Below are positions 1-8,019 of a DNA stretch of 32,674 bases, one piece after another. Within the stretch, counting starts at the first letter, position 1, and every line of letters begins with the position of its first letter. The DNA lies in contig JASJCR010000057.1 in assembly GCA_030065875.1 (NCBI GenBank), forward strand, positions 1 to 32,674, given 5' to 3'. The DNA is from Ardenticatenaceae bacterium (lineage in GTDB: Bacteria > Chloroflexota > Anaerolineae > Promineifilales > Promineifilaceae). The notes beneath the pieces were generated by a model. That model did not search any database. It saw only the letters and a program-made list of their open reading frames with translations, and was not told the DNA's origin. Both the position numbers and the translations under genes were made by a program.

Positions 1-744
1 ATGGACACCTCCACCCTCGTCGCCAGATGTGTTGCTGACGATTTGGCTATTGTCAATGGTGACCTGGCCCCCTTGAACGACAGACATGCCGCCACCGTCA
101 TTTTGGGATGTGTTGCTGTAAACCCGACTGTTCTGAAGCGCCACGCGGGCACCATTAAGGCGCAGACCACCCCCAAAATTGGCTGAGGTGTTGCTGTATA
201 TTTGGGTATTGCGGATCAGCACATTTTGACCGGCTCCGACAATCCCCACCCCGCCCCCAGAGTTCACGGATTCCACGCCGTTGATCAGCTGCAGATTGCT
301 GAGGGTGACCGTAAACGACCCCTCATCGGGGATGAGAACCACCCGCCCCCCGCCGGCCGCATCCAAAACGGTCGGATAGAGAAGCGGGTTTGGCGCGGCA
401 TTCCAGTCGGTATGGGTGTATCCGCCCCCTATGGTGACCGATTTTGTGATGAGCACCGTTTGCGTGGTGCTGTTTTGGGTGGTGACCCCGATACAGGTCC
501 CGGCCACTTTGATGAGATCGTTCTCGTTGGCCGCATTCACGGCATCTTGGACCGGGCTGGCGGTGGTATCGACAAAGACGGTCACCCCATCAATTGTCGC
601 ATAACAGGTTGAGACCTGGGGTGCGGCTGCGGCCGTTTGCGCGTGATGCCCGCTCAAAAACGCGATCATCCCCAGAACAGCACTACATGATACAACCAGG
701 GTAAACAGTAACTGACGAATTTGCCTTGATTTATTGATAAACAT
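1..744 (-). CDS. Parallel beta-helix (polymorphic outer-membrane-like) surface protein, truncated by the window edge
   Basis: An open reading frame of 248 codons starts at 744 on the minus strand and runs off the left edge without a stop, so only the N-terminal part is present. The first 32 residues look like a signal peptide: a basic start (MFINKSRQIRQ), then a hydrophobic stretch, with an Ala-rich probable cleavage zone near residues 41-47. After it come short repeats built on N-T-S-x(3)-G-G-G (NTSANFGGG, NTSQNDGGG, NTSGDEGGG), each with strands rich in V, I and N. This is typical of right-handed parallel beta-helix proteins with polymorphic membrane protein-like repeats, which sit on the cell surface or are secreted. 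A GAGAGG ribosome site lies just upstream of the ATG. An adhesin or surface glycan-binding role is possible but cannot be shown. The family call is fairly sure, the function is not. Confidence 0.75.
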   Translation of the reverse strand, partial: MFINKSRQIRQLLFTLVVSCSAVLGMIAFLSGHHAQTAAAAPQVSTCYATIDGVTVFVDTTASPVQDAVNAANENDLIKVAGTCIGVTTQNSTTQTVLITKSVTIGGGYTHTDWNAAPNPLLYPTVLDAAGGGRVVLIPDEGSFTVTLSNLQLINGVESVNSGGGVGIVGAGQNVLIRNTQIYSNTSANFGGGLRLNGARVALQNSRVYSNTSQNDGGGMSVVQGGQVTIDNSQIVSNTSGDEGGGVH

Positions 745-905
745 ATCCTCTCGCTATGGGTCTATACAGGTTTAAAACGTTTTGGGGTCCCAAATGCCGC
801 GAATGCAGCAAATGACTTCCATCAACATCATAAAGAGAAACGGCCGTTGACACACCAGACAGAAGAGGGAATCAATTTATACCCTTAGAAAGGGATCCTT
901 CCTGA

Positions 906-1066
906 CTAAAGTTAGGGGTCCAGCCGAAGAACAATATAGCTTGACAGAGGCCGCTTATACGAAGCAAAAAAACTCCCCAGACAAAGTGCTCAAATTCACC
1001 GTTAAACGACTCCCTCAATGAGATCGTTTAACCAAAATAGCGAGTTCCGCCCTAACTTTCGTCAGG
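906..1066. repeat. Element bounded by inverted CCTGAC-nAAA-GTTAGG hairpins
   Basis: CCTGACTAAAGTTAGG near the left end and the reverse complement of CCTGACGAAAGTTAGG near the right end form an imperfect inverted pair about 160 bp apart. Each end can also fold alone into a six-pair stem with one G-U pair, closed by UAAA or by the GNRA tetraloop GAAA. Inside lies a second inverted pair, GTTAAACGA at 1001-1009 and TCGTTTAAC at 1024-1032. The arrangement resembles a small non-autonomous inverted-repeat element, but only this one copy is visible and no target duplication can be assigned. Confidence 0.4.
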
Positions 1067-1208
1067 ATTAACTCCTTACCAGCGGCGGCTGTCCCCGCCG
1101 CCGACCTTGTCTATCCTAAGCTTGTCATCGACCTGCCTGTGGCCCGCGCCGCAGCGGCCGCTCGTCATGACGCCCGCTGTTTTGCCGGGGTTCACCAGTG
1201 GTCAAGAG

Positions 1209-1224
1209 TCTAATGCGCATTAGA
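1209..1224. promoter_or_regulatory. Perfect 16-bp palindrome, possible operator
   Basis: TCTAATGCGCATTAGA is a perfect dyad about 160 bp upstream of the 537-residue secreted protein gene. Its length and AT-flanked, GC-centred form fit a site for a dimeric helix-turn-helix regulator. No regulator gene is adjacent, so the assignment is speculative. Confidence 0.3.
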
Positions 1225-1386
1225 TCAATTCATTTTTCGTTTCTTTGCCCATGCCGGTCGTGGAGATGAGCGACGAGTGGCAAACCGGCCGGATTTTCAT
1301 CCTGATTTCTATAAATTTGAAGAGAGAAAAGCTTTCTTTCGCATGCCTCTCTTCTAAATGTCATTTAATCAATTGGAGAAATAAAT

Positions 1387-3000
1387 ATGAACAATTTTCG
1401 TTCACTACTAATAATTTTTTTTGCCGGGCTCTTTATGCTGGGCATATGGAGCGTATTTAACCCCAATCCAACGAGTGCCCATTACACGATTACCAGCCCA
1501 TCAACAATAAGCGCGTCAAGCTGCGCCGCGGTCACGCCATATGCCGCCAACGGTGATATTACCGCCACCGTTGAAACCTTCCGCACATCCCTTGGCGACC
1601 TGAACGCCCCAGCGCCTTTTAACAACCTGGATGGACGTCGCCAAATCAATTGGGATGCGGCTCCGGCCGCCGTTAGTGACCCAAACCCCTTTGCGGGCGA
1701 CTTTTTTAACTTCAATTCCGCCCCGCGCGCTCGCGGCATCGAATTTACCACGGCAGGAACCGGCTTTTTGCTCAGTGGTGATCTGGATGACGGCACCCCG
1801 ATCGAGTTTGAAAGCATTGAACCAAGCTACAAAGATGAATTTACCACCTTCTCGGCCGAGCGGCTCTTCACGCCGATCGGGTCTAACGTGGTTGAGGTTC
1901 GGTTTTTCAACCCGGCCGATCAGGTCACCCCAGCCTTTGTTGACGGCTTTGGGGCGGTCTTCACCGATGTTGACCTGGCGGGAACCACCAAGCTCGATTT
2001 TTACGATCAACAAGATAACCTGCTCTACACGATCACCGCGGAACCGAGCTGGGGAACCACATCTGAAACCCTGACCTTTCTGGGTGCAAAATTTGAGAGC
2101 AACTGTATCTATCGCGTGGTCATTACGGCCGGGAATATCGCCCTGGCCAATGGCATTGTCGATGGCGTGAATGGATACGACGTCGTGGCCATGGATGACT
2201 TCATCTTTGGCGAGCCAACCGCCGTTAATCCGAACTGCGGCCTGCCAGCGAAAATTACTCAGGAATCCGACCTGTTGGTACACAATGGATCCAACGCCGT
2301 CGTTGATGGGTTTAGGGCCGACCTCGGCACGCTCAACCCGTTTGAGCCGACCAACTTCCCGAACGGCCGTCGGCAAATCAACTGGGATGCGGCCCCGGCG
2401 GCCGTCAGTGACCCCAATGTCTTCCCGGGCGATTTCTTTAACTTCAACGCCAGCCCGCGGGCCCGCGGCATCGAGTTTGAAACTGATGGGGATGGGTTTT
2501 TGCTCAGTGGTGATGTGGATGACGGCACGCCGGTGCGATTCAGTTCAATCAATTGGACTTACGAAACGGAATTTGGTGCTTTCTCACAGGAGCGTCTTTT
2601 CACCCCGACCGGATCCAATCAGGTGACGGCTAAATTCTTTGCACCGGCCGATCAAATCACACCGGCCCTTGTCGATGGGTTTGGGGCGATCTTTACCGAT
2701 GTCGACTTGGACAATGTGACCCACATCCGCTACCTGGATGATGATGGGAATCTCGCTTGGAGTCAGGCTGTTCCTGCTACCGCTTCTTACGATTCTGGCA
2801 CATTACAATTCCTAGGCGTGCAGTTTGCCACCTCATGTGTTGGCAGTGTGGAGATTGTGGCCGGGAATACCGCCCTGGGGCCAAATGACGATCCCTCGAA
2901 CGACATTGATGTGGTGGCCATGGATGACTTTATCTATGGGGAACCACAGCCCACAGGTGATACCCATTTCAAATTGTATTTGCCGTACATCACGAGATAG
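1387..3000 (+). CDS. Secreted protein with two tandem copies of one roughly 210-residue domain
   Basis: 537 residues. A hydrophobic segment at 7-23 followed by PTSAHY looks like a signal peptide, so the protein should be exported. Residues about 65-276 and about 308-522 are two copies of the same domain. Shared landmarks are GRRQINWDAAPAAVSDPN, GDFFNFN, RARGIEF, FLLSGD.DDGTP, ERLFTP.GSN, VDGFGA.FTDVDL and the closing DVVAMDDFI.GEP. The copies are also similar in DNA, so this is a fairly recent internal duplication. The chain ends in LYLPYITR; short tails of this LPYI/LPLV-R kind recur at the ends of secreted Chloroflexota proteins as far as I recall, and may mark sorting. GGAGA lies eight bases before the ATG. 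I do not recognise the domain as an enzyme; a beta-sandwich surface or matrix protein is the likeliest reading. Confidence 0.8.
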   Translation: MNNFRSLLIIFFAGLFMLGIWSVFNPNPTSAHYTITSPSTISASSCAAVTPYAANGDITATVETFRTSLGDLNAPAPFNNLDGRRQINWDAAPAAVSDPNPFAGDFFNFNSAPRARGIEFTTAGTGFLLSGDLDDGTPIEFESIEPSYKDEFTTFSAERLFTPIGSNVVEVRFFNPADQVTPAFVDGFGAVFTDVDLAGTTKLDFYDQQDNLLYTITAEPSWGTTSETLTFLGAKFESNCIYRVVITAGNIALANGIVDGVNGYDVVAMDDFIFGEPTAVNPNCGLPAKITQESDLLVHNGSNAVVDGFRADLGTLNPFEPTNFPNGRRQINWDAAPAAVSDPNVFPGDFFNFNASPRARGIEFETDGDGFLLSGDVDDGTPVRFSSINWTYETEFGAFSQERLFTPTGSNQVTAKFFAPADQITPALVDGFGAIFTDVDLDNVTHIRYLDDDGNLAWSQAVPATASYDSGTLQFLGVQFATSCVGSVEIVAGNTALGPNDDPSNDIDVVAMDDFIYGEPQPTGDTHFKLYLPYITR

Positions 3001-3167
3001 AAAAACGACCCTCGTGGAAATCAAAGTCACCCAGACTCCATAACAAACCACAATCACGGATTTGTTGGAGTGGAATTTAGATCATGGGCGGTGTGTGCTT
3101 CTTCGAGTGCCACCGCCCATCGGCCGCTCTTGGCCAAAAAAAGGGGATTTCAATAGAAGAGAGCCTT

Positions 3168-3176
3168 TGCTATAAT
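3168..3176 (+). promoter_or_regulatory. Extended -10 promoter TGCTATAAT
   Basis: TG, one base, then a perfect TATAAT. The -35 at 17-bp spacing is weak (TTTCAA), as is usual for extended -10 promoters. It would start a transcript near 3183, about 80 bases before the 144-residue membrane protein gene. Confidence 0.6.
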
Positions 3177-3264
3177 GATGATGAGAAGGGAAGAAGAGGA
3201 GCCCGCTCCGGTCCGGTTCTTTTACCCACAAATCTGGTGAAACAGGTCACCAAAAGGAAATCAA

Positions 3265-3699
3265 ATGACTCGCGAACGCTTTCGTTTTGGCGCGGTGATC
3301 TTTGGCCTAATCGGCCAGATCATCGGCGGAATCCTTCTCTTTGGATTTGCTCCACAGGCGGTTTTTGCCGACATCCCCAATGATGAACTGGCCCAGCTCT
3401 GCTTGAGGCTGGCGGTTTACACCAACGCCAGCATGGCCATTGTCGTGACTTATATTCTGCTCTACAAGCGTGAACCGCGCTTGCTGCGCTGGGTTGCGGC
3501 CGCGGGCGCACTCTACCATCTGCTAGCTGGCGTGGACGGCCTGCGCACCGCTCTGGGTCTTACCGGCATCAACCTGGTTGATCCGGTCTCCGGACCGGCG
3601 GTGGCCCACACACTCACCTTTCTGGTGCTAATCACGGCTGCCCTGCTCCCAGAGCGTGAATCACAACCAATGATGGCCGGTAGAACAAGATATTCATAA
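3265..3699 (+). CDS. Small multi-pass membrane protein of unknown function
   Basis: 144 residues with about four hydrophobic segments (roughly 9-33, 49-67, 74-95 and 112-128), separated by short charged loops such as YKREPRLLR. This makes it an integral inner-membrane protein. The start is supported by AAGGAAA eight bases upstream and by an extended -10 promoter about 95 bases upstream. It is a single-gene unit followed by a long repeat-rich gap. I see no catalytic or binding motif and cannot name a family with certainty; a DoxX-like or DUF4345-like small membrane protein would be a guess. Confidence 0.7.
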   Translation: MTRERFRFGAVIFGLIGQIIGGILLFGFAPQAVFADIPNDELAQLCLRLAVYTNASMAIVVTYILLYKREPRLLRWVAAAGALYHLLAGVDGLRTALGLTGINLVDPVSGPAVAHTLTFLVLITAALLPERESQPMMAGRTRYS

Positions 3700-4063
3700 T
3701 TTGTTGGTCATGCATTGACCCAGAATTAATCTTAACCAATGAGCGACTGGTTTTATCAAGCTCTGCCACCGCTGTTGTCGAGGCCTGAGCTTGTTGAAGG
3801 CCGGACAATCAATTTAATATTGCTTGAATAAACTCTGGGACATTGATTAAAAAAACTACAAACCTAAAAAATAAAACAGGGATTAGGGGATTAAGGGGAT
3901 TTGCCCTAAAATTTATCCCAGGTTGTTACCCTACCTTCCCGATAAATTATGGAGGTTTACAACATAACTGTTAATAGATTCATGGCGTGTGCACATCGCC
4001 CATGGCCTCCTGAGCGAAGCGAAGATATCCTGTGGACAGGTGGCCTGAATAAAACCAAGCCTG

Positions 4064-4178
4064 TGTGTAGGGGCTTGGCTAGCCAAGCCCTTACAAATGT
4101 GGATGGGTTAATTCGTCCTCGGACCACCTTTCCCTTTAACATACAAGGATTTCGTCCATTTTCAGTGAAAGCAGCCTT
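4064..4178. repeat. Dispersed repeat A, copy 1, with 20-bp perfect palindrome
   Basis: The core GGGCTTGGCTAGCCAAGCCC at 4071-4090 is a perfect palindrome preceded by TGTGTAG and followed by TTACAAATG. Similarity to the copy at 7765-7887 continues for about 115 bp through CCTCGGA.CACCTTTC, TTTAACA and AAAG.AGCCTT. Both copies are intergenic. Confidence 0.8.
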
Positions 4179-4368
4179 AAATCTAGAAAAGAAGTGTTTC
4201 CATTTTCAGCCATCCAGACCTGAATGCAACTGGACGAGATTTCTCGCTTCGCTGCTCATTCTGAGCAATGACAGGGGTTAGGATAGTAACTTGAGTTAAA
4301 TTTCAACGAAATCCCCTAATCTATGTCAAGAAAATCGAAGTTTTCTTTAAAGAGTTTTCAAATGAATC

Positions 4369-4482
4369 ATCAAGTAGATTTCAAAACTTCTCAAAATATG
4401 TTAGCCCGCAGATTAGAGAGAAAAATCTGAGCAAATCCGTGCAATCCACGGCTATTTTTTGATCTACCTTTTTGTCAATCAC
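4369..4482. repeat. MITE-like palindromic element, copy 1
   Basis: The left end reads AAGTAGATTTCAAAACTTCTC and the right end TTTTTGTCAATCACC, which match the inverted ends AAGTGATTTACAAAAA of the other copies. The middle has CCCGCAGATTAGAGAG and ATCCGTGCAATCCACGG. It ends five bases before the ATG of the GH3 gene, so it supplies that gene's immediate 5' region. Confidence 0.6.
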
Positions 4483-4487
4483 CTGTT

Positions 4488-6851
4488 ATGAAACCAAAAA
4501 ACGCAAAATACCAAGATCCAACCCTTTCCGTTGAAGAACGCGTGGCAGATCTTCTCGCCCGCATGACCCTCGCTGAAAAGCTGGCCCAGCTGGGCAGCGC
4601 ATGGGTATTTGAGCTGTTGACCGATTACGAGCTCGATTTAGACAAGGCGGAGGCTAAACTGGCCCTCGGTCTGGGGCAAGTGACCCGTGTAGCCGGAGCC
4701 AGCAACGTCACCCCGGCCGCCGGGGCCGCCCTGGCCAACCGGATTCAAAAATACCTGGTCGAAAATACGCGCCTCGGTATTCCAGCCATCGTGCACGAAG
4801 AGTGCTGTGCCGGCTACATGGCGCGCGATGCCACATGCTTCCCGCAAATCATCGGGGTGGCCAGCACCTGGGAACCGGAGCTGGCCCAAAAAATGGCGGC
4901 CGTCGTGCGCACCCAAATGCGGGCCGGAGGGGCCCATCAGGGACTTTCGCCGGTCATCGACATCGCTCGCGATCCCCGCTGGGGGCGGGTCGAAGAGACG
5001 TTTGGTGAAGATCCCTACCTCGTGAGCTGTATGGGGGTCGCCTTTGTGCGCGGTCTGCAAAGCGACGACTGGCGACAGGGGGTGATCGCCACCGCCAAGC
5101 ATTTTGTGGGCTACGGCCTTTCTGAAGGAGGGATGAACTGGGCGCCGGTTCATTTGCCGGAACGAGCGCTGCGCGAAGTGTATTTGCTGCCGTTTGAAGC
5201 GGCCGTCAAAGAAGCCAATTTGCAGTCGCTGATGAACGCCTACCACGAGCTCGACGGGGTACCCTGCGCCGCCTCCCCCTGGCTGCTGACCGATCTGCTG
5301 CGCGAGCAGTGGGGGTTTGAAGGCACGGTAGTCTCGGATTATTTTGCCATCAACGAAATTGAAAAATCTCACCTGATCTCCTCAGGGCCCGAACAGTCGG
5401 CCGTGCTGGCTCTCGAAGCCGGTATCGATGTCGAACTGCCCCACACCAGCTGCTACGGCCGGCCGCTCAAAGAGGCCCTCAACCGTGGCACGGTCGATGA
5501 AGCGCTGATTGACCGCAGCGTCGGCCGTCATCTGCGCCATAAATTTGAGCTCGGTCTGTTTGAAAATCCGTATGTAGACGAAGAAACAGTTGCGGCCGTC
5601 TTCGACACCCCCGAGCAGCGCAACCTGGCCCGCGAAATCGCCCAAAAGTCGATCGTGCTGCTCAAAAATGAAGATGAGCTGCTTCCTTTATCAAAAGAGA
5701 TTGGCTCGATGGCCATTATCGGCCCCAATGCGGACACCAAACGCCACCTGGTTGGGGATTATGCATACGTCTGCCACATCGAAACCCTGCTCGAGCAGCA
5801 GGCCGACGGGGCCAACGCGTTCAACGTACCTCTCCCCCAGGAGCTGACCCTCGAAGCCGCCTATGTACCGATGAAAACGGTGGCCGAGGCTGTGGCTGAA
5901 CGGCTCTCCCCGCACACGACCGTTCACTTCGCCCAGGGATGCGGGGTGAACGACAGCGACCGCAGCGGCTTTGCCGAAGCTGTCGCCGCGGCCGAAAAAG
6001 CGGATGTGGCCCTGGTGGTCGTCGGCGGCCGCTCCGGCCTGACCGATGAGTGCACCTGTGGCGAAGCGCGCGACCGGGCGGAGATCGGGCTGCCCGGGGT
6101 GCAGCTGGAGCTGGTGCAGGCGCTTTATGAAACCGGCACGCCTATCGTGCTGCTGCTGATCAACGGCCGGCCACTCTCAATTACCTGGGAGGCGGAACAT
6201 CTGCCGGCCATCATTGAAGGATGGCTCCCCGGCGAAGAAGGAGCGGAAGCGATTGCCGACGTGCTGTTTGGCGACGTCAACCCCAGCGGCAGGCTGCCGA
6301 TCACCTTCCCGCGTCACGTGGGGCAAATTCCGATTTACGCCAGCCACAAGCCATCGGGCGGGAAATCACACTGGAAAGGCGACTACGTCAACCTGAGCAG
6401 CAAACCGCTGTGGCCGCTGGGGTTTGGTCTAAGCTACACGACTTTCGAATTTAGCGATCTGCGGCTTGACCGATCATCGGCGGCAGCGGGGGAAAGCGTG
6501 CAGGTCAACGTAGACGTGACCAACACCGGCCGGCGAGCGGGAGAGGAAGTGGTGCAGCTTTATATTCGGGACGAGTTGGCCAGCGTGACCCGGCCGGTCA
6601 AAGAGCTCAAGGGGTTTGCGCGGGTGGCGCTTGAGCCGGGTGAAAGCAAAACGGTCGTTTTTTCGCTGCCGGTCAACCTGCTGGCCTTTTACGATCGGGA
6701 CATGCGCTTTGTCGTCGAGCCCGGCCGGGTGCAGGTGATGATCGGCAGCTCGGCCGAGCACCTGCCGCTCAGCGCCCATTTTGAAGTCAGTGGTGAACGC
6801 ACCGAAATTCACGACAAAGTGTTTCACTGCCCGGTCCGCATCATGACGTAA
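4488..6851 (+). CDS. Glycoside hydrolase family 3 (beta-glucosidase/beta-xylosidase type)
   Basis: 787 residues, normal length for three-domain GH3 enzymes. The N-terminal barrel (about 10-320) carries RDPRWGRVEETFGEDPYLV at 161-179, the substrate-binding KH pair at 204-205 and the nucleophile motif VVSDY with Asp284. The alpha/beta sandwich domain (about 385-610) includes LLKNE, IGPNAD and the loop with DECTCGEARDR, where the acid/base Glu is expected. A fibronectin III-like domain (about 660-770) closes the protein. There is no signal peptide, so it should act in the cytoplasm on imported beta-linked oligosaccharides, releasing terminal glucose or xylose. Sugar specificity cannot be read from sequence. 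No transporter or sugar regulator is adjacent. The start has no clear Shine-Dalgarno site because a repeat abuts it. Confidence 0.95.
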   Translation: MKPKNAKYQDPTLSVEERVADLLARMTLAEKLAQLGSAWVFELLTDYELDLDKAEAKLALGLGQVTRVAGASNVTPAAGAALANRIQKYLVENTRLGIPAIVHEECCAGYMARDATCFPQIIGVASTWEPELAQKMAAVVRTQMRAGGAHQGLSPVIDIARDPRWGRVEETFGEDPYLVSCMGVAFVRGLQSDDWRQGVIATAKHFVGYGLSEGGMNWAPVHLPERALREVYLLPFEAAVKEANLQSLMNAYHELDGVPCAASPWLLTDLLREQWGFEGTVVSDYFAINEIEKSHLISSGPEQSAVLALEAGIDVELPHTSCYGRPLKEALNRGTVDEALIDRSVGRHLRHKFELGLFENPYVDEETVAAVFDTPEQRNLAREIAQKSIVLLKNEDELLPLSKEIGSMAIIGPNADTKRHLVGDYAYVCHIETLLEQQADGANAFNVPLPQELTLEAAYVPMKTVAEAVAERLSPHTTVHFAQGCGVNDSDRSGFAEAVAAAEKADVALVVVGGRSGLTDECTCGEARDRAEIGLPGVQLELVQALYETGTPIVLLLINGRPLSITWEAEHLPAIIEGWLPGEEGAEAIADVLFGDVNPSGRLPITFPRHVGQIPIYASHKPSGGKSHWKGDYVNLSSKPLWPLGFGLSYTTFEFSDLRLDRSSAAAGESVQVNVDVTNTGRRAGEEVVQLYIRDELASVTRPVKELKGFARVALEPGESKTVVFSLPVNLLAFYDRDMRFVVEPGRVQVMIGSSAEHLPLSAHFEVSGERTEIHDKVFHCPVRIMT

Positions 6852-6889
6852 AAATGGTTCGGGGCTGTTTTTACGCTACATCGCCAATC

Positions 6890-7025
6890 TGTAGGGCCGC
6901 AGCATGCTGCGGCCGTGGGGTTACCTGCCATACCCTTCCGCTCCATGGCGAATGGTTGAATTGTTAACCGCCAACTACCCTGTTGGGGAGGATGGATTGG
7001 CCGCAGCATGCTACGGCCCCCCTAC
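6890..7025. repeat. Repeat B, inverted pair of GGCCGCAGCATGCTGCGGCC palindromes
   Basis: A perfect 20-bp palindrome at 6895-6914 is preceded by GTAG. A near-identical one at 6999-7018 (one base changed) faces it and is followed by CCTAC, so the 136-bp unit has matching inverted ends, like REP/BIME units. The left half, including CCTTCCGCTCCATGGCG, recurs at 11594-11668. Confidence 0.75.
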
Positions 7026-7110
7026 GGTGCAAGAACGTGCTGCCCATCTTGATTTCCTTTTAATGTCACCTTCGACTTTTCATAGCAATTTTACCCTAAT
7101 TGCCACCCAA

Positions 7111-7162
7111 CCGATGAATGAATTCATCGGCCAATAAAACCAAAACGCGATAAATCGCGTTT
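7111..7162. repeat. Two adjacent perfect hairpins
   Basis: CCGATGAA-TGAA-TTCATCGG at 7111-7130 has an eight-pair stem and four-base loop. AAACGCGAT-AA-ATCGCGTTT at 7143-7162 is a nine-pair inverted repeat. Neither has a long T-run; they could slow or end transcription leaving the GH3 gene, or be repeat-family hairpins. Confidence 0.45.
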
Positions 7163-7230
7163 ATCTTCTACTGCCTTTCCATTTCCTTGGATAATCTATT
7201 TAGCATATTACTTCACAATCACACGCCAAT

Positions 7231-7279
7231 CGTAAATCGTACATCGTATTTCGTATTTCGTATTTCGTATTTCGCATCT
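7231..7279. repeat. Heptad array, core CGTATTT
   Basis: Seven consecutive seven-base units: CGTAAAT, CGTACAT, CGTATTT four times, then CGCATCT. The period is exactly seven with no spacers. Confidence 0.85.
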
Positions 7280-7382
7280 CCATATCACCCCATCACCGCC
7301 AAAAATCACCCCCTCGCACGATTGCCCTAACCTTCCCAATTTCCTATCCTGAGCAAAACATCCAAGCAACATCGAGGCTCAC

Positions 7383-7640
7383 ATGGGACGAACCGTCAAA
7401 ACCACCAATCTGATTTTACAGCAGGAAAAAGCGGCGTTTAACAACTTTCGCCGCACGCTGCGCCGGGCAGACCAGGCGCTTTTCGACAACCTCTTCGCCT
7501 ACGCCAGCAAACACACGGCCGCCATCAGCATGGCCACCCACGCTCTGCCGCTGGAGGCGATGCTGATCGCGGTCTTCATCGAACAGGAGCGCAAGATTCT
7601 CAGGCTGGAAGAAGAGTTGAAGGTTCTAGCGAACAGTTAG
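7383..7640 (+). CDS. Small conserved-looking protein of unknown function
   Basis: 85 residues, soluble, rich in Lys, Arg and Ala and mostly helix-forming. A basic N-terminal half (RRTLRRADQ at about 24-32) is followed by an amphipathic helix and a charged C-terminal helix (QERKILRLEEELK, about 68-80) that could be a short coiled coil. Only a weak GAGG lies before the ATG, yet codon use matches neighbouring genes and no better frame exists. It stands alone between repeat blocks. I do not recognise a family. Confidence 0.55.
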   Translation: MGRTVKTTNLILQQEKAAFNNFRRTLRRADQALFDNLFAYASKHTAAISMATHALPLEAMLIAVFIEQERKILRLEEELKVLANS

Positions 7641-7712
7641 GTAAGTTACAAAAAGATTCCTCAAAATAGCCACGAATGATGCGGATTAACTTCATCGTCC
7701 GCGGTCTACCTG
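7640..7712. repeat. MITE-like element, degenerate left half
   Basis: GGTAAGTTACAAAAAGATTCC, then TAGCCACGAATGATGCGGATTAAC, matches the left end and left arm of the palindromic element found in fuller form at 30871-31024 and 31021-31146. The right arm is not recognisable. It begins at the stop codon of the preceding small gene. Confidence 0.45.
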
Positions 7713-7764
7713 GCATCGCTCAGAATGAGTATCGTGTGAAAAGTCAAGCGATTTCCGCCGCCTT

Positions 7765-7887
7765 TGTGTAGGGGCTTGGCTAGCCAAGCCCTTACAAATG
7801 CAGATTGTATGGATTGGTTAAATCGCCCTCGGAACACCTTTCAATTTAACAGGCAAGGATCCCGTCAATTTTCATGAAAGTAGCCTT
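7765..7887. repeat. Dispersed repeat A, copy 2
   Basis: The same 20-bp palindrome lies at 7772-7791, and about 120 bp is shared with 4064-4178. Differences are scattered substitutions and a short insertion after TTACAAATG, so the two copies are not recent duplicates. An AACTTGAGTTAA motif follows both copies at some distance. Confidence 0.8.
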
Positions 7888-7992
7888 TCCCATAGCAGTC
7901 GAATTTATTCGGCTGCGCAGGAAGGCCGCAACTTGAGTTAACTAATTAAGCTGCAAAATGATACAAACGGAGTAGCGAACCGGTGGGCGGCT

Positions 7993-8001
7993 TGCTATAG
8001 T
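7993..8001 (+). promoter_or_regulatory. Extended -10 promoter TGCTATAGT
   Basis: TG, one base, then TATAGT. The start site would fall near 8008, leaving a leader of only about 12 bases before the AraC-type regulator ATG. Confidence 0.5.
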
Positions 8002-8019
8002 CTGAGTAGGGTAACCGCC

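Larger units (their letters stand above)
745..1386. other. Intergenic region between divergent surface-protein genes
   Basis: No convincing gene lies here; the 71-codon open frame at 1245-1460 overlaps the next gene out of frame and has no family resemblance. The stretch holds paired inverted repeats at 906-923 and 1049-1066, a 9-bp stem at 1001-1009/1024-1032, a GC-rich hairpin near 1083-1102 and a 16-bp perfect palindrome at 1209-1224. Both flanking genes read outward, so their promoters should lie here, but I see no clear -35/-10 pair. A TATAAA at about 1310 is a weak -10 candidate for the plus-strand gene. Confidence 0.5.
3700..4487. other. Repeat-rich intergenic region
   Basis: No gene is supported in this 788-bp gap; the 110-codon open frame at 3949-4281 lies over repeats and has no protein-like composition. 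The gap contains a CCTGAGCTTGTTGAAGG-type sequence near 3784-3800, a 7/8-base periodic GGGATTA run at 3880-3905, the palindromic repeat at 4064-4178, a 'cattctgagc'-type sequence near 4241-4275 and a MITE-like copy at 4369-4482. ATTAGGGGATT at 3882-3892 and its reverse complement at 4310-4320 bracket most of the block, so part of it could be one inserted unit. Confidence 0.6.
6852..7382. other. Intergenic region with palindromes and a heptad array
   Basis: No gene is supported. The 530-bp gap holds an inverted pair of repeat B palindromes (6890-7025), two adjacent perfect hairpins (7111-7130 and 7143-7162) and a seven-base tandem array (7231-7279). Confidence 0.6.

Noticed and set aside
1245..1460. 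71-codon open frame before the secreted protein gene
   Set aside because: Overlaps the start of the real gene out of frame, lacks a ribosome site and has no family resemblance.
3084..3383. 99-codon open frame upstream of the small membrane protein
   Set aside because: Covers the promoter and 5' part of the better-supported gene in another frame.
3949..4281. 110-codon open frame
   Set aside because: Lies across dispersed repeats and a palindrome; composition is not protein-like.
4638..5372. 244-codon open frame opposite the GH3 gene
   Set aside because: Antisense shadow of a well-defined glycosidase; no ribosome site or motif.
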